Shown piece by piece: positions 49,887-61,531 of a stretch of DNA of 64,000 bases (its first letter is position 1; each line of letters begins with the position of its first letter). The stretch is from Chondrus crispus (taxonomy: Eukaryota > Rhodophyta > Florideophyceae > Gigartinales > Gigartinaceae): assembly GCF_000350225.1 (NCBI RefSeq), contig NW_005179101.1:462384-526383 (forward strand). The letters run 5' to 3'. Below the pieces are notes generated by a model. It was not told the DNA's origin, searched no databases, and worked only from the letters and a program-made list of their open reading frames with translations. Both the position numbers and the translations under genes were made by a program.

Positions 49887-50300
49887 ATGCAGTTTGTTTC
49901 GCAGAGGAAGATGTATCATGACGTGTGGCATGAGATGGATAATGCGTCGGGCTATTTGCTGGCCAGGGGAATGCAGATTGAGTTTGAGCATGTCGGAGAG
50001 GTGGCGGCGATCGATGAATGGAATCAAAGAGCACAGGAATTGGCGAAGGGTGCGGCGGGCGGTGAGCCGCATATTGATAAGTTCTCAAGGTGTGTGACTT
50101 GCGAGATTGACTTCGATGATGGCTTTGTCACTGTTGTCTCGCATTTTAAGGATATGCACCTCGATCCAGCGCCAAACGAGGAGGAAAACACTCCCGTGCG
50201 TGCCATGCCGAAGGAAACATACAACTGCAAACTCTGCCCCAGAGTCCTGGCAGACGGCTTCGCACTTCAACAACACTTGTTGGATAAACATGGGCGTTAG
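49887..50300 (+). CDS. two-C2H2-finger protein fragment in the gypsy-2 cassette
   Basis: 137 residues from ATG 49887; the frame is open further upstream. A helical segment is followed by two zinc-finger units: CVTC...HFKDMH (CxxC, then HxxxxH) and CKLC...HLLDKHGR (spacing C-x2-C-x12-H-x4-H), ending right after the second finger. It lies inside gypsy-2, antisense to pol, and has no counterpart in gypsy-1. Likely captured host sequence or an extra element gene. C2H2 fingers usually bind DNA or RNA. Confidence 0.5.
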   Translation: MQFVSQRKMYHDVWHEMDNASGYLLARGMQIEFEHVGEVAAIDEWNQRAQELAKGAAGGEPHIDKFSRCVTCEIDFDDGFVTVVSHFKDMHLDPAPNEEENTPVRAMPKETYNCKLCPRVLADGFALQQHLLDKHGR

Positions 50301-51164
50301 GGCGCTGCTTCTCACCAACAGTGATCCAGCCGAGTCGCCTTCTCCTTTTTTCCACGCCCTGCCTCTCATGGGACATGAGTAGGAGAAGGTAAAACTCATG
50401 TCCATGCTGACGATGCGGTGTCTCCGGCTGCGTCGCCCCTGGCCTCCAGTCCCATTATTAAAAATGTACACAAGGTTTCTGAAGGACAAACTCTTCCATC
50501 TCAACACTGCTGGCAGTTGCAGATGACTCCCTCACCGGCCACAACTGACCTCATGGGGAATTCTCCATTTCTCCCTTTTTCATCTCACCCAAACGTCATT
50601 AACCGGAGATGTGCCATGTCCAACACCTGCTTCTGTAAAGAGCTGCTTCTTAGTCCATCAACGATGGATTCTTCGCCCTCACTGCGACACAATGTCCTGA
50701 ACTTCAGTCGCGGCGCCAGCGTTTCCCCCAATGCCGTTTTCCACAAGCGAGCACCCCGCATTTGAATAACAATGGTGAACAGTCTTACTCATAATAAGCC
50801 CAAGACAAACAGCCGTTGTGTGCAGCTATTTCGCCTAACGACAATGAGAATTGAGGAGAAACAGCATCAGAGACATGATATACATGCACAACAGTCCTAC
50901 GTCAAAAACATATTTCATTCAGATTTGATTCCACTTGTGCACTTGGCCATGCAAAAAGGGCAGTGATGGCTTTGACAGCTATATGAGGCTGAGGCATCGC
51001 ATTGAAAGCAAAACGGTTGTAGATGGCGCGGAAAACCGAGAGGTTGGAAGGCGTTATTTCGGATGAGCTCTTCTGGAATCACTGCTGTATCTTAACATGT
51101 CTCTCTTCGTTGCGGAGGATGTATGCCTTCTTGCGATTGCGGCGTCATGGGTTGCCTCAAGCCT
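50301..51164. other. gypsy-2 cassette, unrecognised
   Basis: AT-richer than the rest of the element. One plus-strand ORF (50418-50765) is Ser/Pro-rich with no match. Its base composition differs from gag-pol, consistent with foreign origin. Confidence 0.35.
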
Positions 51165-51394
51165 TCAGGGTGAAGGCGCCGGGGCAGGTGGCGTGCTTGT
51201 TGAGGCGGTCCGAGGCGAGGTCGTAGACTTCGCCGAGGAAGTGGGTGGCGAATTGGGTGAGCAGGATGAAGAGCCAGCCGCGGAGGAAGGTGGGGGGGGT
51301 GCAGCGAGGGGACCAGGAGCGCGGCCGCGAGGTAGGTGGTGGCCGAGAGTACGGTCATCTTCGCGCGCGAGAGCTGCACGAGATGGCGCAGCAT
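51165..51394 (-). pseudogene. UbiA-type prenyltransferase fragment captured in gypsy-2
   Basis: The minus strand reads LRHLVQLSRAKMTVLSATTY in one frame and WLFILLTQFATHFLGEVYD, then LASDRLNKHA, in another, with a C-run between. The second piece resembles the first Asp-rich motif of the UbiA/MenA membrane prenyltransferases (N/G-x-x-YD-x3-D), and the flanking hydrophobic stretches fit transmembrane helices. Only about 75 residues are present and the frame is not continuous, so it is a non-functional piece of a host gene. It has no counterpart in gypsy-1. Family assignment is from memory. Confidence 0.5.
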
Positions 51395-53512
51395 CGGCGC
51401 GGCGGTGGAGATGGCGACTGGTGGCGGAGGGTGTCATGGTGGCGGTGGCGGCGGCAGTGGGGCGGACTGAGGGAGAGCGAGAGCAGTGCAAGTCCATATC
51501 ACGAACTGAGAGCCAGATCGACGCGCGTGACTCCCTATCTGGTAGTGCCGTGTGCAAAAGTTGCTCTCGAGGCCCCGGTCACGTGAGTGTAGAGTCCAAA
51601 ACGTCCGGCATGGTCGTCGCTCCACTGACAACTCCAGTATTTTTAGCTCCAGTTCGTCAACCGCGATCCGGATTTGGTTGATCACGCGGTTATCAGCTCC
51701 TCCTGCGCCTCCGGCTTGACATTCCTTATGAAGCTGCACAATTTGTAGTAATGCGTAATGTCTTGAATCCCGAACGGTGTCAATATGGGGGTCTTTTGTC
51801 GTAGGGTGCGCCATTGCTCTGTTGACTTGGCGTCGGTTATGGCAGAAACTATGCGACGGCGTTCTCCTCAGGGCGGCCTCGGGAGAGTAAGATACGAGGG
51901 CATGAAAGAATTGGCACGGGTCTTCCGGACCAACGAGACGAAAGGCGTCTGGTCACCGGTTCACAGAGGCGTATACGCCGCGAGTGGGGGGTTGGCCTTG
52001 CTCCTTGGTGGAGCGGGGTTTCGGGCACATTGGCAAACTATATTGCTCCTCCTGATCCTTGCGAGTCCGTAGCAACGAGTCGGGCTGTGCCGCAACTGTG
52101 CGCTTGCGAGCGAGGATCTGTGCTCGGGCGACGTTTGGTTGATCATGTGGCATGCCGCGTGGTAACAGGCCGCAGGTGTGTCGGTCGAGGGTAGAGTTAT
52201 GCCGTCAGGGTGGTGTCCGAGTAGCCGGGAACGTTCCGGACGTGGTGTGGATGGCGGATTTCTTGTAGGGGCCTTGCTCGCGGTGGTAAGAGTGCGCCAT
52301 TCCTTGGTATCTTCTATGGCCACTTGGCCTCTGCCCCGTTGAGCGGCAGTCTTATTCATCTCCTGTTCGTCGCGCGACAGTCTTCTGGTCTTCTCTTCTC
52401 TTCCCGTTGTTCATGCCCCAAGGGTGTGGACGTAACTCATATTGGTTGTCGCGCGACGAACTCCTGCTTCGCGTGCGCGGTTCGCAAAGACGACAGATAA
52501 GTCAGAGTCAGTGGCCCCCGAAGGGGTCATACGTGATTGGAGAGGCGTCTCGAATGTGCATCCGAGTGACTCAGATAGCGCTTGCGGGACGATCGCGGCT
52601 GCGCGGACATGTCGCGTATATATGGCCGCGACTGCGCGATCGTTAGCATAGCTAGCTCCGGGCTGCTTCGAGGGCGCGTTCGCGTACTTGATGCGCGTTT
52701 GGGTATCAATCGCGGGACGATCGCGTCTGCGCGGCCATGTCGCGTGCAATTCGGCCGCGGCTGCGCGATCGTCCACAGGGTCCGTACCCATGATTTCCAA
52801 GGATCTGGTGGCGAGGACGGGTGTCGGCCGCCTGGATCGGGGCGTGGTGCGAGTTACCCAGAATTGCGTGTCCCGCGTACGGGGCGCCAGTGCACGCCAT
52901 GTCGCTGACCGCGCCATACGACCTAATTTCTCGTTAAATTTCCGCCTGGCGGCGGCGGCTTGGCCACTGCACGCAAGCGCACAGTACCGGACGTCATCTC
53001 CTGCCCATTCATGAGGCGTTGGCTCGTCTCGTGACTTGCGGCGTCTCACGTCTAAGTCCTGGCGCCTATCTCTATTGTTCTTCTTGCGCGTGTGTATCTC
53101 TGCGCGTCGGGCGTCGCGTCGTTTGTCCCGCTACTGATCGTGGGGTTTCCACGGCGTGTTCTATGCTTCAGTTGTCCATTGCAGAGACCTAGAGTCAGCA
53201 TAGGTATAGTAGCCCCGCCGAGCGTGGAGCTTCATTGCGCGTGTACTGTTCTCTCTGCTGTCTGTCCGTGGACCCAGTGTTCCATCTCACCTTGCGTATT
53301 ATTCCGACGTCAACCGTCTCGTTCCAGCGTTTGGTATGGTATCTTCAGCCTTCTGGTTTTTTCTAATACAGTCCGCGTTCGTCTGCCTCATTTGCACGGC
53401 TGCTCAGGGTCCAATTCTTTCTTGAATGTCGACTCTGCCGTAGGGCACGCGTCCTTCGTTTCTCTGAATTACTTCGAACGCGATGCGTCCGAAAGCGGTT
53501 GAGGGCCCCCCC
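51395..53512. other. gypsy-2 cassette, right part
   Basis: A minus-strand frame near 51640-51760 (LHKECQAGGAGGADNRVINQ) looks like part of a helical protein but is unnamed. At 52586-52770 a GC-rich unit starting GGGACGATCGCG occurs twice, 128 bases apart, each forming an imperfect hairpin. The rest is unrecognised, down to the pol end. Confidence 0.4.
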
Positions 53513-53537
53513 TTAAGGTTGAACGTCCGCGTTCAAC
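53508..53537 (-). repeat. pol-end hairpin and internal polypurine tract (gypsy-2)
   Basis: GTTGAACG-TCCG-CGTTCAAC on the plus strand (53518-53537), an 8-bp stem over the last Pol codons, next to a C-run that is a polypurine tract on the element strand. It mirrors 45018-45048, with different but still paired outer bases. Confidence 0.7.
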
Positions 53538-56500
53538 TCAGTTGTCAGGTCCCTACCCGTGCGTGCGCGTAGTCGGCTCGCGTAACGCGAGACGAGTTCT
53601 TCGGGGATATGTGTCCTTGCTGTCCACGTGGGATCCTCGTAGTCTGCCCACTTCACCTTGAACTCCGCGGTCCCGTTTTCCATTACGCGATGATCGAGAA
53701 GCCGGTCCACCGCGTACTGTGTCCCCGTGGTGACCTTGTCAGCAAGGTCACCGGGCGCGGTTGTGCTTGCCCGTGGTGCGTCCACAGGTAGTGGCGCGTA
53801 CACACACCTATCAGCGGACACGCGTTCTGTGACCCCATCACGATCAATCGTGATGGTACGTTGGTCATTCGCGAGGACGCGGTAAGGTCCCACGGCTGGT
53901 GACGCGAGCTTATTTGATGTCTTCGCTCCGTCCGTAGGGTCGAGGTATACATAATTTCCAGGCTTGACTCGCGTGTTTACGCGTCTCACGCGTTTGTCGA
54001 AATCGCGTTTGTAGCGAGCCTGCGTTCGTCGCAGGCTGCTATATGCCTTTTGAATTGTCTCGTCCAGTTTCTTAAGGAACTCCGTGCGATGCGTTTTTCT
54101 ATCTGGAAGGGGCGCGTTCCCCTCCGTCCTTCGAAGCGAAATTTCTGGGGGAGGTCGACTGAGTACAAGCTCGAATGGGGTCGTACCCGTAGACCTGTGT
54201 ACGTGGGAGTTGTACGCGTAAGTTAATGGCCCCACGTACACATCCCAATCGTCTTGGTGTTCGTTGACGTAGTTACGCAACATAGACGCGATAGTGCGGT
54301 TGTAGCGCTCCACTTGGCCGTTGGTCTGGGGATGGTACGCGGACGTATACAAGTTCGTAATCCCCAGGATCCGGCACGCGCTGTGGAAGAACTTCGCGTT
54401 AAATTGAGGTCCATTATCGGACAACAGAGAACGCGGAATGCCGTACTTGAAAACCCACGCGTCACAAAACGCGGTCGCCACTGTGTACGCGGTCACTGTC
54501 CTCAACGCGACGACTTGAGTTAACTTTGTGAACCGGTCCGTTATTACCAGAAGGTATTGTTTTCCTTCTTTGGTCTTCGGAAGCGGTCCAAGAATGTCTA
54601 TCGCGAGGCTCTCCAATGGACACGTAGCAGGGAACAATCTCAGCCGGTTGAGATGTTTTCGGAGTTTGACGCGATTCTTCGCGCATGTCCGGCATACTCG
54701 TACTGTCGCTGCCACGTCCGCGGCCAAATGTGGCCAGTAATACCAGCGTCGGAGCGCGTGATACATGCGGTTCTGCCCCGGATGTCCCGCGATCGCGGGG
54801 TCATGGCAGAGCCGCAACAGACGCGCGCGTAGTGACTGAGGGACCACCACTTGAATGATTTCAGGATCGTAGGGGTGCTTGCGCTTCAAAACCCCTTGGT
54901 GGTCCTCAAAGAACGCGGAGTCGCGACTTTCCGATTGTCTGGCCAGTACGGTTTGGCAGAAATCGTCGACGCGTTGCTCCTCGGCTATCTCCTCCAGGGT
55001 GAGAGGGGCCGGCAGGTCGTCCTGTGGAGGAGCGACCTGGGAGCCTCACGCGTCAATTCCTGGTTCTTGAGCGCGTTCAATATCCACCGCGTCGAATTCT
55101 TCTATCTCAGCCCATAGGTCGCCGCGTTCTTGTAAAGCTGGGGCTTCTTCGTCGCCCACTGGCCCGTCGCGTGAACGCGCTTTTCTCCTTCTCCCCGCCT
55201 TGTTTCGCGTTGTGACGAACACGTGGTCGCTCTTGTGGTCGCATTTCGCGGTACAAGTATGGTCGCGTAATTCATCTGACACATCGCGTACGGTAGTGCC
55301 GTCGTAGGTGGGAATGTCGTCATCCACCTCGACGGCCTTCCGAGGATCGTCGGCGGTCCTCGGGGAAATGAGAAGCGACAGCGCGTCGGGTACTTGATGA
55401 ACGCGTCCAGGTCTGTATTGGATGGTGAAGTCATACTCCGCTAACCGTAGTCGCCAACGCGTCAGTCGGCCGGAGCTTTCTGTGAGGGACATCAGCCATC
55501 GTAACGCGTCATGGTCTGTCCTCACGGTAAATTTGGTTCCCTCAATGTAGGGCCGTAGTGTGCGGACGGCCCACACTACGGCGAAACATTCGCGCTCAGT
55601 CGCACTGTAGTTCCGCTCACTATCGTTGAGGGAATACGACCAATAGCCGACGGGACGCCAATCGTTGGTCCCGTCGTGCTCTTGTAAAAGCGTGCACCCC
55701 AGTTGATACGCGCTCGCGTCAGTATCAATCATATACGGCCGTCCGTATCTCGGGAGCGCGAGAATTGGGGGCGCGATCATCCGCCTCTTGAGCTCTTCGA
55801 ACGCGTGAACCTGAGCCGCGGTCGGGTTATCGTAGTCCGGATCCGCGTCCTTCCGCGTCATATCGGTGAGGGGCGCGCGATTTTCGCGAACCCCTGCACA
55901 AAGCGGCGGTAGACATTACATGCCCCGAGAAATGACCTGACTTGTGTCAACGTTCGGGGAAATGTAAATGTCTTGAACGCGTCCGCTGCGGTTTCTGTCA
56001 CGCTTAACTTCCCTGGGGATATCACATGCCCCAGGTAGTGTACGCGTGGCTGAAAGAAGCTGCATTTCTTCAACTTGAGAGAAATGCCGGCGCTTCCCAA
56101 AAGTCCCAGAACCGCGTCCAAATGTTTCGCGTGCTCTGCGTGCGTACGCGAAAAGACGATAACGTCGTCCAGATACACTAGGCAAATCTGCCATCGTACG
56201 CGTGATAGAATTATGTCCAGCGCGCGTTGAAAAGTGGCTGGAGCTCCGCGTAACCCGAATGGCATCCGCAAATGTCGGAACGTTCCCATATGGGTGGTAA
56301 AGGTAGTTTTGTCGCGGTCTTCCGGCGCGACCGGAATCTGCCAATATCCTGAGTTACAGTCCAGCGTAGTGAACACAGCCGCGTCCCCCAATGAATCAAT
56401 ACAGTCGTCCATACGCGGAAGCGGATACGAATCTGCCAGCGTTTTCGCGTTCAAGCGACGGTAGTCCACACAGAAGCGTAGACTACCGTCCTTCTTTGGG

Positions 56501-58119
56501 AAAAGGACAACCGGGGACGCCCACTCCGTATTGGCGGGCTCTATCACTCCCGCGTTCAACATTTTCTTCACTTCTTTCGCGACCATTTCGCGCATCGCGG
56601 GCCCTTTGCGGTAGGGCATGGCGCGTATCGGCTTCGTGCCGGGCTCAAGTGGGATGCGATGTTCTGTCGCTCGGATCATTCCGAGCGACCCGCTCCACAA
56701 ACTGGAGTGTTCGCGTAGCATCTCAAGCACCTGTACGCGTAATTTCTTGTCCTTCACATGTGATAGATCAATCTCCTTTTCCCAATCTTGTGCGTCCGAT
56801 TTGGGATCCTTATATTGTACGCGTCCGGTATCTTCCGCGAAATTTTGGTACCTCGCGTGCTCCTCGTCCGCGTTCTTGTTCGCGTTCTTATTCGCGGTGG
56901 AGTCCGGCCGTCCTGCTCCTAATGTTCCTTCTTGGCCGTCCAAGTTGGAAATGTGCAGCGCGTGCGCGATCTCCTCTGCCACCCGACGCTCCGGTGTCAG
57001 AATGGCAAGAGGGTTCCGTTTCGCGTATCCGACGACTGTATTTTTCGGCAGTCGTCGTACCTGACGCGAAAAATTCGCGACCATAACCTCGAAGGCCTGG
57101 TTTGGTAGCACTTCCGCGACACCGTTGGTCAGCCGCACCCCGTGGCGGTGCTGCAGCGACGGCTTGGGCTCCAAAAATACCAGGCCTCTCCCCGCTGTCG
57201 TAACGCGTACGCGAACTTGCGACATAGCGGGGACATTTACCCCGCGCGCGATCCGAATCGGGTGCTGGGCTTCTTCGCGTACTTCTGCCCGGTTTGTCTC
57301 GCGTCCATGTCGCCTTGTAGGGGGAGACGGCTCCCCCTTCGCGTTCACGATGGCCACGGCGCCCCCATGCCGAAGCTCGAGCCTCTGGGCTTCTATGTCG
57401 ATGCTCCGGACATGCGCGTCAATGAACGCGGTGCCCAGAAGCACGGGAACAGCCAGTTGGTCCGCGACGACGAACGGGACTCGGAACATCGTGTTCCGAA
57501 TCCGGACAACCAAGCAGACCATTGCTCTCAGCCTCAACGGATTGCTGTTTGCTCCGGCCAGCCTTGGCAATGGCGCGTCGCGTATCGCGTGTCGCGTCCA
57601 ATCGGGAGGAAGGTCGGCCTTCCTCACCAGATTGTAGCCAGAACACGTATCGACGGCGATAGTGTACGGCTTGAACGCGTTCTTCTCAGTAGCTATCGAG
57701 CCCAATATATTGTAGATCTTGGACGTCATCAGACAGACGACGCCCTCGACGATCTTAGGAGGGGCCGTTCGCGCCAGGTCATTTCGCTTTGGGCGTCGGC
57801 GTCGCGTCTTGCCCTTTCTTCGCGTTCTTCTTCCTTGACCGCCGGGGTCCGAGGCCTCGCGTTCGTCTTTCGGCCCTTGACTCCGTGGGCCCAAGGGGGG
57901 CCCCACGCGTTGTTCACGTGTTACTTCTTCATGCGGCGCCTTCTTGACGCGCACGTCGCGTTCTTCTTCTTGCACCGGGCTCTCGCTGGCCCTGGTGCCT
58001 TCACGGCGGATCCGTGGCATCCGACCTCCGGCGGTCGGGAAATATTCGCGTTCGTGGGGTGGTACCGGGCTTACGGAAGCCGCCGTAATTTCGCGTTTGA
58101 TAAATAGTTGTTTTTGCAC
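53513..58119 (-). pseudogene. pol: gypsy-2 pol region, broken
   Basis: Same domain order as gypsy-1 Pol: protease region, RT (FCVDYRRLN, YLDD), RNase H (IDTDASAY), integrase (LAIDILGPLP) and a C-terminal chromodomain (AVDRLLDHRV, KWADYEDPTW). It is clearly homologous to gypsy-1 along its length. It ends ELNADVQP. It is a fossil with about two breaks, so this copy would depend on another for its enzymes. Confidence 0.9.
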
Positions 58120-58158
58120 CGGACTGGCGGGGGTCTCGGTGGCTTCGTGTTGCGGCGA

Positions 58159-58268
58159 GGGGAATATTATCGGTAAATATTCACCTCCCCCTTGATAGGG
58201 GTATATGGACGGGTCGGGGGTATAAGAGCGAGACGGTTCACGTGACCGCGTAAACGTGACCGCCTTTA
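58159..58268 (-). promoter_or_regulatory. two stem-loops in the gag-pol gap (gypsy-2)
   Basis: On the element strand, GAATATT and AATATTC (58162-58182) enclose the loop TACCGAT. Adjoining the gag stop, CACGT/ACGTG and GGCGG/CCGTC form the first hairpin. This is the third example of the arrangement described for gypsy-1 and gypsy-3. Confidence 0.6.
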
Positions 58269-60917
58269 CGCGTTTTTTGAGCTACCTGAACTATCCGTGC
58301 TAGTCGCGCCGCTATCTGTAGCCAACGCGGCTCCGGACCTCCGTTCGAGTGGCTGGCCTGGCCCTACCCACTCTGGAGCGGCAGCATCCGCGAAGTACTC
58401 GGGTAACTCGCGGGGTTGATTTTCAACGTTCGGACGTTGTAAAATCTGGGGGGCGGCGAGAGTCGGCTCTCGCTCGCTTTCCTGTAGGGGCAGGGGATTC
58501 GGATCCCCTGCCCAGTCCTGGAGGTACATTATCGCGTTCTGTACCCCTGTCGGCAATCTGGACCGACCGCGTTCTCCTCTTCCATCTTGACGCGGGTATC
58601 GCGTGTCGGCTTGTCGGAAATCGCGTTGTTCGCGCCTGTATCCTCCTCCGCGAGGGGCAAAACGGACGCCGCCTCCGGGGCGATTCGCGTGGCCCGAACG
58701 CGGACCACGGTCACCAGCGACCGACTGTTGGAGGAGGTTCCTCATCCCTGGACGCGTCTGTAGTTGGTACCGGTAGTTTCGATACGCGGTAAACATCCGC
58801 TGCTCCGGCGCGAGGAAGGGGCACGCGTACATGGCATGGCCGTGCGTTCTGCACAGCCAGCAGACGTACGCGCTCCCGTCGGCTGAGGCGAAGGTCGCCG
58901 CCTGACGAGCCTCTTCCTCGGTGAGCCGGGGGACACAGGAGGGTATGCGTCCCCCTCCTTGACGCGAAATGTCCAATTCCGCGATGCGGTGGTCCGGACC
59001 ACCTATCCCCGCTGGGGTATGCCCGAACGCGGTGGCAAAGCTGCCCGTGGTCTCCGTCGACGCCGGCGTTGACGGCCGGCCTCCTGTAGCCTCCCCGCCT
59101 CTCATGACGAGGACGGGGTCAGCTTCCCAATCCTCCTCGTTAACGTGGAGGGCTGACGCGGGGGAGCTCGTCGCGTTCGACCTGGCGGCTCTCCCTCCTC
59201 TCGCTGCCGATTTCGGGTCCGGCAGCGGTAGTCCGCGTCGGGCGCGAAACGTGGTTCCTTCTGCGGTCGCGATGCGTCTGATAATTGACAGGTCCGTCTT
59301 CTGGTTCGCGGGCAACCTCTGGACGGTCTCTGCCACCGCTGCTCGCGTCGCGGGAGCCAATCCGCGTACAAAATAATGAGCCAAGGCTTGCTCCGTAAAT
59401 ACCGCAGTGCACTTGAACGCGTTCGATTCGAGCCTATCCGCGAACGCGTTTTCCGTCTCGTGCGGCTTCTGATGAGCCGACGCGACGGCATCGTGCGCTA
59501 CCCCCAGTACGTCATCAGTGAGGTAGCGCTTGATGAATTGATTAATAAGCCCAGGCCAGCTCACATCGTCATGGAGCTGGCCTGCGCGGATTCCGCGCAT
59601 AGTGTAGCTTGTATATAATCTTTCCGCGTCGCGTTCAAGAAAATGCGCGAGTACGCGAATCGCGACCCCTTCCGTCAGATGTTGCGAATTGAACGTGATG
59701 CGCACATCTTTCAGGAAGGGGAGTAATTCAATCGCGTTCGTTCCATCGAAATTGCGCATCGTGGGACGAATCCCACGACAACGCTGCACATATTTCGCGA
59801 TTCGCCCCGCGTCCCCTGACGTGACGAGGGTCGAGACGTTGTCCAGGCGATACATCCTGTAATTAGCTACAGAGCTAAATTCCTGTATCATCGTGTGGAC
59901 CGCCTCGACCCCGGGGACCGCGGGGCCCAATGTGCCAAATGGGGTCACCGGTAGCGTAGGGACGTCTACCGGGCCCCGACGCGTAGTGAGATCCTGGGGC
60001 TGATAGCCGCCCCACCGGGGATCAAAAGCGAGAATCGGTTCTCTCGATCCCCGGGTGGTATCCCCGCGTCTAGTTTCGTCCGCGTAAGGTACGCGAACCG
60101 TCTGCCGCATGTCTCCGGCGACATGCGGCAGGGCTTGGGTTTCGGACGCGAAAGTTGCGTCCATCCTTGTTCGATCTCCGCGTGCGGGCCGACTGGTGTC
60201 ACCACCAGCCGGCTCCACATCTTGAGCGCCGGACGCGTTCGGAGGTACAGTACCACCGGGCCCTAACGGTGGGGCTCCGGGTGACGTCGCCGTCGGGGTA
60301 CGTTCCATCTGACGAACACGTCGGCGTGTAGAATTTAACTGCGCGGTCACATGGGCAAACGCGCGCATCTGCTCCGCGGAAGGGAAAGGTCTCGCGTCAG
60401 TACGTCCCGCAGAGACCGTCCTCTCGGGGCGGCCTTCCCCGAACTCGTCGGGGGAGTCGAGACGCGATTCCTCGACGAGCACCAGTCGACTCTGCAGTTG
60501 ATCGACTAGTGCTCGGAGGTTATCCAGAGACTGGGAGACGCGTTCAAACCTCCCTTCGCGAAGGGATCGTAGTTCTTCCATGCAACGCGAATATACTGCG
60601 TCGGTTACGTCGATTCGAAGCGCGGTCCGGACCTCCTCAATATACGTCGCGATCCGGTCATACATCGCGCGTGCGCGGCCTTCTGATAATTCAGGCGACG
60701 GTTCGCGGTCACTGAGACCTGCGCCACCGCCGCCGAATGGGACGCGGAGCGCGGCTGACTCGGAGGTGCGGAACGCGGTTGACTCCATATTCGCTGGCTC
60801 GGATTGAATTGAGGGGGCGGATCCTTCTTCCATTTCGACGCGTGCGGACGCGGACTCGAAGGATAGTCTTCTCGCGATAATCGTGTGGCCTTCTAGGTCG
60901 GGAGACCAATGTAGCAT
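58266..60917 (-). CDS. gag: gypsy-2 Gag polyprotein
   Basis: 883 residues from the ATG in the LTR terminus (60917). N-terminus MLHWSPDLEG matches gypsy-1. It has the same order: coiled-coil-like N-terminal third, Pro/Ser linker, capsid-like region (PFLKDVRITFNSQHL), CCHC knuckle CWLCRTHGHAMYAC, and a basic tail. It is open throughout. The frame crosses the PBS, and residues encoded there are conserved with gypsy-1, which supports translation from the LTR-end ATG; a later ATG (MEEGSAPS) is the alternative. Confidence 0.9.
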   Translation of the reverse strand: MLHWSPDLEGHTIIARRLSFESASARVEMEEGSAPSIQSEPANMESTAFRTSESAALRVPFGGGGAGLSDREPSPELSEGRARAMYDRIATYIEEVRTALRIDVTDAVYSRCMEELRSLREGRFERVSQSLDNLRALVDQLQSRLVLVEESRLDSPDEFGEGRPERTVSAGRTDARPFPSAEQMRAFAHVTAQLNSTRRRVRQMERTPTATSPGAPPLGPGGTVPPNASGAQDVEPAGGDTSRPARGDRTRMDATFASETQALPHVAGDMRQTVRVPYADETRRGDTTRGSREPILAFDPRWGGYQPQDLTTRRGPVDVPTLPVTPFGTLGPAVPGVEAVHTMIQEFSSVANYRMYRLDNVSTLVTSGDAGRIAKYVQRCRGIRPTMRNFDGTNAIELLPFLKDVRITFNSQHLTEGVAIRVLAHFLERDAERLYTSYTMRGIRAGQLHDDVSWPGLINQFIKRYLTDDVLGVAHDAVASAHQKPHETENAFADRLESNAFKCTAVFTEQALAHYFVRGLAPATRAAVAETVQRLPANQKTDLSIIRRIATAEGTTFRARRGLPLPDPKSAARGGRAARSNATSSPASALHVNEEDWEADPVLVMRGGEATGGRPSTPASTETTGSFATAFGHTPAGIGGPDHRIAELDISRQGGGRIPSCVPRLTEEEARQAATFASADGSAYVCWLCRTHGHAMYACPFLAPEQRMFTAYRNYRYQLQTRPGMRNLLQQSVAGDRGPRSGHANRPGGGVRFAPRGGGYRREQRDFRQADTRYPRQDGRGERGRSRLPTGVQNAIMYLQDWAGDPNPLPLQESEREPTLAAPQILQRPNVENQPRELPEYFADAAAPEWVGPGQPLERRSGAALATDSGATSTDSSGSSKNA
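60891..60908 (-). other. gypsy-2 primer-binding site
   Basis: Complement reads TGGTCTCCCGACCTAGAA, identical to gypsy-1, one base inside the 5' LTR. Primer tRNA not identified. Confidence 0.75.
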
Positions 60918-61531
60918 AAACCCCCGGTCGCGTTGGGGGTTTAGCTGTGGTTCTTCGAAGACCTGTGTACGCGAGAGAGGACAAAAACACACACACCAGA
61001 AAAGAACGCGGGCGGTGGTAGCGTGGTAGAGCGGTGGGGAGCGGACGCGAACACAGTACGCGGTAGAGCGGTTCGACGCGCTCGACGCCCCGGGGCGGCG
61101 CTAGTTAGCGTCCTAGCACCGACGGGCGGAGGCGGATCCAGCTCGCGCGCGTACGTTCGCGACCGCTACCCGCGTTAGTTTCTAGTTAACGCGCTCGCGT
61201 TAAGAGAACGCGTTTAGAATAAGCGGACGGGGTTAGACCTGCCGTAGAGGATCTGGTACCAAGCCCGTGCTTCTCCTTCTCCTCCCTCCGCCGCCGGTCG
61301 CCCTGTCATTTAATATACAAGTAAATAATCTATCATAACATATACTACAGTATCTAGGTAGCGCCTTACACGGTAAGCTCGCGCGCCTTACTCCGGATCG
61401 TCACGCTGTACACATGCACAGCGAGCAGCAAGCGCGTACTTACAGCCGCGCGCACACGCGCTGTAAAACGTGTCATGGGTGTACAGTAGCCGCCCCCAGC
61501 AGTAAATAATCCCCTTCGCGATTATGCTACA
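60910..61531 (-). repeat. gypsy-2 5' LTR
   Basis: 622 bp copy of 44393-45014. The core promoter words TTATGATAGATT and TGTATATTAAAT (element strand, near 61308-61337) are shared with gypsy-1. Confidence 0.93.

Larger units (their letters stand above)
44393..61531 (-). mobile_element. gypsy-2: giant Ty3/gypsy chromovirus with antisense cassette
   Basis: A 17.1-kb element on the minus strand with two 622-bp LTRs ending TGTAGCATAA / TTATGCTACA, as in gypsy-1. The LTRs differ at only about five positions by eye (under 1%), so the copy is young. Order along the minus strand: LTR, PBS, gag, pol, then an 8.5-kb cassette with an antisense ORF homologous to that of gypsy-1 and captured foreign DNA, PPT, LTR. 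Gag and the antisense ORF are open; pol has about two breaks. No 5-bp target duplication is seen (ccacg against acgac), and the two flanks belong to unrelated repeats. Confidence 0.92.
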
